Assembly (NCBI GenBank): GCA_028565635.1
Contig: JAOXYB010059635.1
Location: 1-10,817, forward strand
Origin: Phoronis ovalis
Lineage: Eukaryota > Phoronida > Phoronidae
Length of the DNA stretch: 10,817 bases
Reading direction: 5' to 3'
A model generated the notes under the pieces. The model searched no databases, had not been told where the DNA came from, and worked only from the letters and a program-made list of their open reading frames with translations. Made by a program: the position numbers and the translations under genes. Below, piece after piece: positions 1-10,817 of the stretch. Numbering within the stretch: position 1 is the first letter of the stretch; each line of letters begins with the position of its first letter.

Positions 1-761
1 GGATTTTACCCCCCTGCCCCCTATATTAAACACTATACGTTTGGGGTCATTGCGATAACTTTTGAGATGATCCCTAATTATTCCTGGTCAGCAATCAATG
101 CAGCTCAATAAAGCATAAATAGCTCATGTGATTACTTGGAGTAATCATAAAATATGAGACACTACTGGTGTACAGTCACTGTGTTAGATTATTTTGATAT
201 TAAATATACATATAAAACATAATGTGGTCCTAAAAACATGCTTGAAACTGTCTATCTAGTATGAGTAATACAGTATGTTCAGAATTATTTTGTCTAGTAT
301 ACTATTTTCTTTTTTTTTCAAAATTGAAAATAAATGTAACTCCCGCATGCAGTTTTAGGTATTCTGTGCAAGTAGATGTTTTGAATTTAATAAGCTTCCT
401 GCTGAACTGCATTCGTAACTTGTTGGTGTTATCGTAGCTATCATGAAAAGACAGTTTGATATGTAAACTGATTTACACTTCATTAATTCCTCCGGTCTCA
501 CTATTTTCCTTTAAATTATACTTGTATACAGTGTTAAGGGCTCCCTTGTGTCAACTTTTAAGTTGAATGTGACTGCAAGCAATACTCACAGCCATATTTA
601 TGCAACATGATATTGATAAACAAGTTCCACTTTAACAACATGTCACATCCACAGGCATGAGTTTTCTCAATAAAAACAATTGAAAGCACGTAACAGACCT
701 AATATGATTAGCACCATATTACAGAGTATGAAACATGTATATTGAATCTTTTCATTTCCAG
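1..761. other. MCM9 upstream intron (3' part), no gene seen
   Basis: AT-rich sequence lying before the first recognisable MCM9 exon. I see no open reading frame with protein-like content on either strand and no RNA gene. It ends in a pyrimidine-rich acceptor (TTTTCATTTCCAG) at 749-761. The first 30 bases carry two C-runs separated by TG, which loosely recall the C-run ends of the inverted-repeat element in 9201-9454, but I could not support a real match. Confidence 0.6.
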
Positions 762-10081
<9,320 letters not shown>

Positions 10082-10817
10082 GTATGGCTCAGTTTCATAT
10101 CGTATGGCACAAGAACACAGTTAGGTGCAGCTGCACTCCAGGCCAATATAGTTCTCTACCTTATCAAGTTTTTTTCCATGTTTGAACTGCATTTTTGGAT
10201 CTTTTTGTTTTAAAGAAATGAACAAGAGAGAGATTGACACAAATATTAGTTTTTAAAGTCAAATTTACAAAAATTTGAAGGGATTATGTAAGCTAGGATA
10301 AAAGTATGTTTTCTTTGTGATTGGGTATTTTTTGCAGGGGTAGTTTTCAACCTAGAATAGCAAAATTTTTAGCGGTCATATCAAGAAAAATTAACTTGGC
10401 GTAGGGTATATAATATAGTCTTATTCTGTTCTTACTGAATATCTTTTTTTAGCACAATGCTTGGGTCATTTTCATAATGATTTATAATTCTATACAAGGT
10501 GTTCTTATGTCATATGTGTGAAGTTTATGTGAAACCATTTCAGTGTTAGTAGTCCATTAAGCTAAGAACTCCTGCATGTTACCAGGCATACAACAGTTGA
10601 AATGCAAAGCCATATGCCCGTACACCATAGCACGAGGCTTTGTTGACACTACATACGAATATAGTACTGGCATATTAATACACGTATTTATTTTCTTTTT
10701 TGGGGGGTCCTGGCGTTTTAATTTTGGGTGTTTTGTAATATCAACATGTTGTACTTTCTGACTAAAGCAATAAAATTCCAGAGATCATTACAATTTTTTA
10801 AAAATCGGAATTTGAAT
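10082..10817 (+). other. start of the next MCM9 intron, no exon seen
   Basis: I looked for the expected continuation of MCM9 (a segment rich in Ala, Leu, Met and Arg leading to DTV-EDA) and did not find it on the + strand. The - strand shows nothing recognisable. The sequence is AT-rich with a G-run near 10701-10706. Confidence 0.6.

Noticed and set aside
1-30. C-runs at the window start as another copy of the 9201-9454 element end
   Set aside because: The shared part is little more than C-runs around a TG; the diagnostic CAATATGAAAG block is absent.
10082-10185. Extension of MCM9 exon f through an open frame
   Set aside because: The residues after the donor do not match the conserved MCM9 continuation, and a G|GTATGG donor in the expected phase is present at the family's exon boundary.

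Overview
The window is nuclear DNA from an animal, most likely an invertebrate. It is strongly AT-rich, its genes are split by GT-AG introns, and it carries two recognisable metazoan genes. The first is MCM9 (the HROB/MCM8-MCM9 DNA repair helicase) on the + strand. The second is an alpha-1,3-fucosyltransferase of family GT10 on the - strand, lying wholly inside one MCM9 intron. MCM9 is absent from Drosophila, and the fucosyltransferase resembles the invertebrate FucTC-like group. A lophotrochozoan such as a mollusc would fit, but the sequence does not settle the phylum.

Layout: 1-761 is upstream MCM9 intron with nothing recognisable. Six MCM9 exons follow at 762-908, 1152-1325, 1639-1785, 4568-4784, 8595-8694 and 9981-10081. 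They encode about 295 consecutive residues of the AAA+ ATPase core: Walker A, Walker B, sensor 1, arginine finger and the sensor 2 region. The gene is open at both ends. The first two introns are short (243 and 313 bp); the third is 2782 bp.

Most of that third intron is one DNA transposon at 2051-4471. Its ends are perfect inverted copies of a 13-bp sequence beginning CACAGTG, the same heptamer as the V(D)J recombination signal. It has long, about 95% identical inverted arms (about 520 and 400 bp) and a perfect 5-bp target duplication (AGTGT). The heptamer and the 5-bp duplication point to the Transib/RAG-like superfamily. I could not recognise a transposase inside, so it looks non-autonomous. 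Removing the element and one target copy leaves a 356-bp intron, in line with its neighbours.

The fourth intron (4785-8594, 3810 bp) holds the complete two-exon fucosyltransferase gene (408 residues, - strand, 5304-7200, 670-bp intron). The fifth intron (8695-9980) holds a short inverted-repeat element candidate with G/C-run termini (9201-9454). The last 736 bp are the start of the sixth intron, with no exon seen.

The two genes have unrelated jobs: MCM9 acts in homologous-recombination repair in the nucleus, and the fucosyltransferase modifies glycans in the Golgi. Their relation is positional nesting, not a shared pathway.
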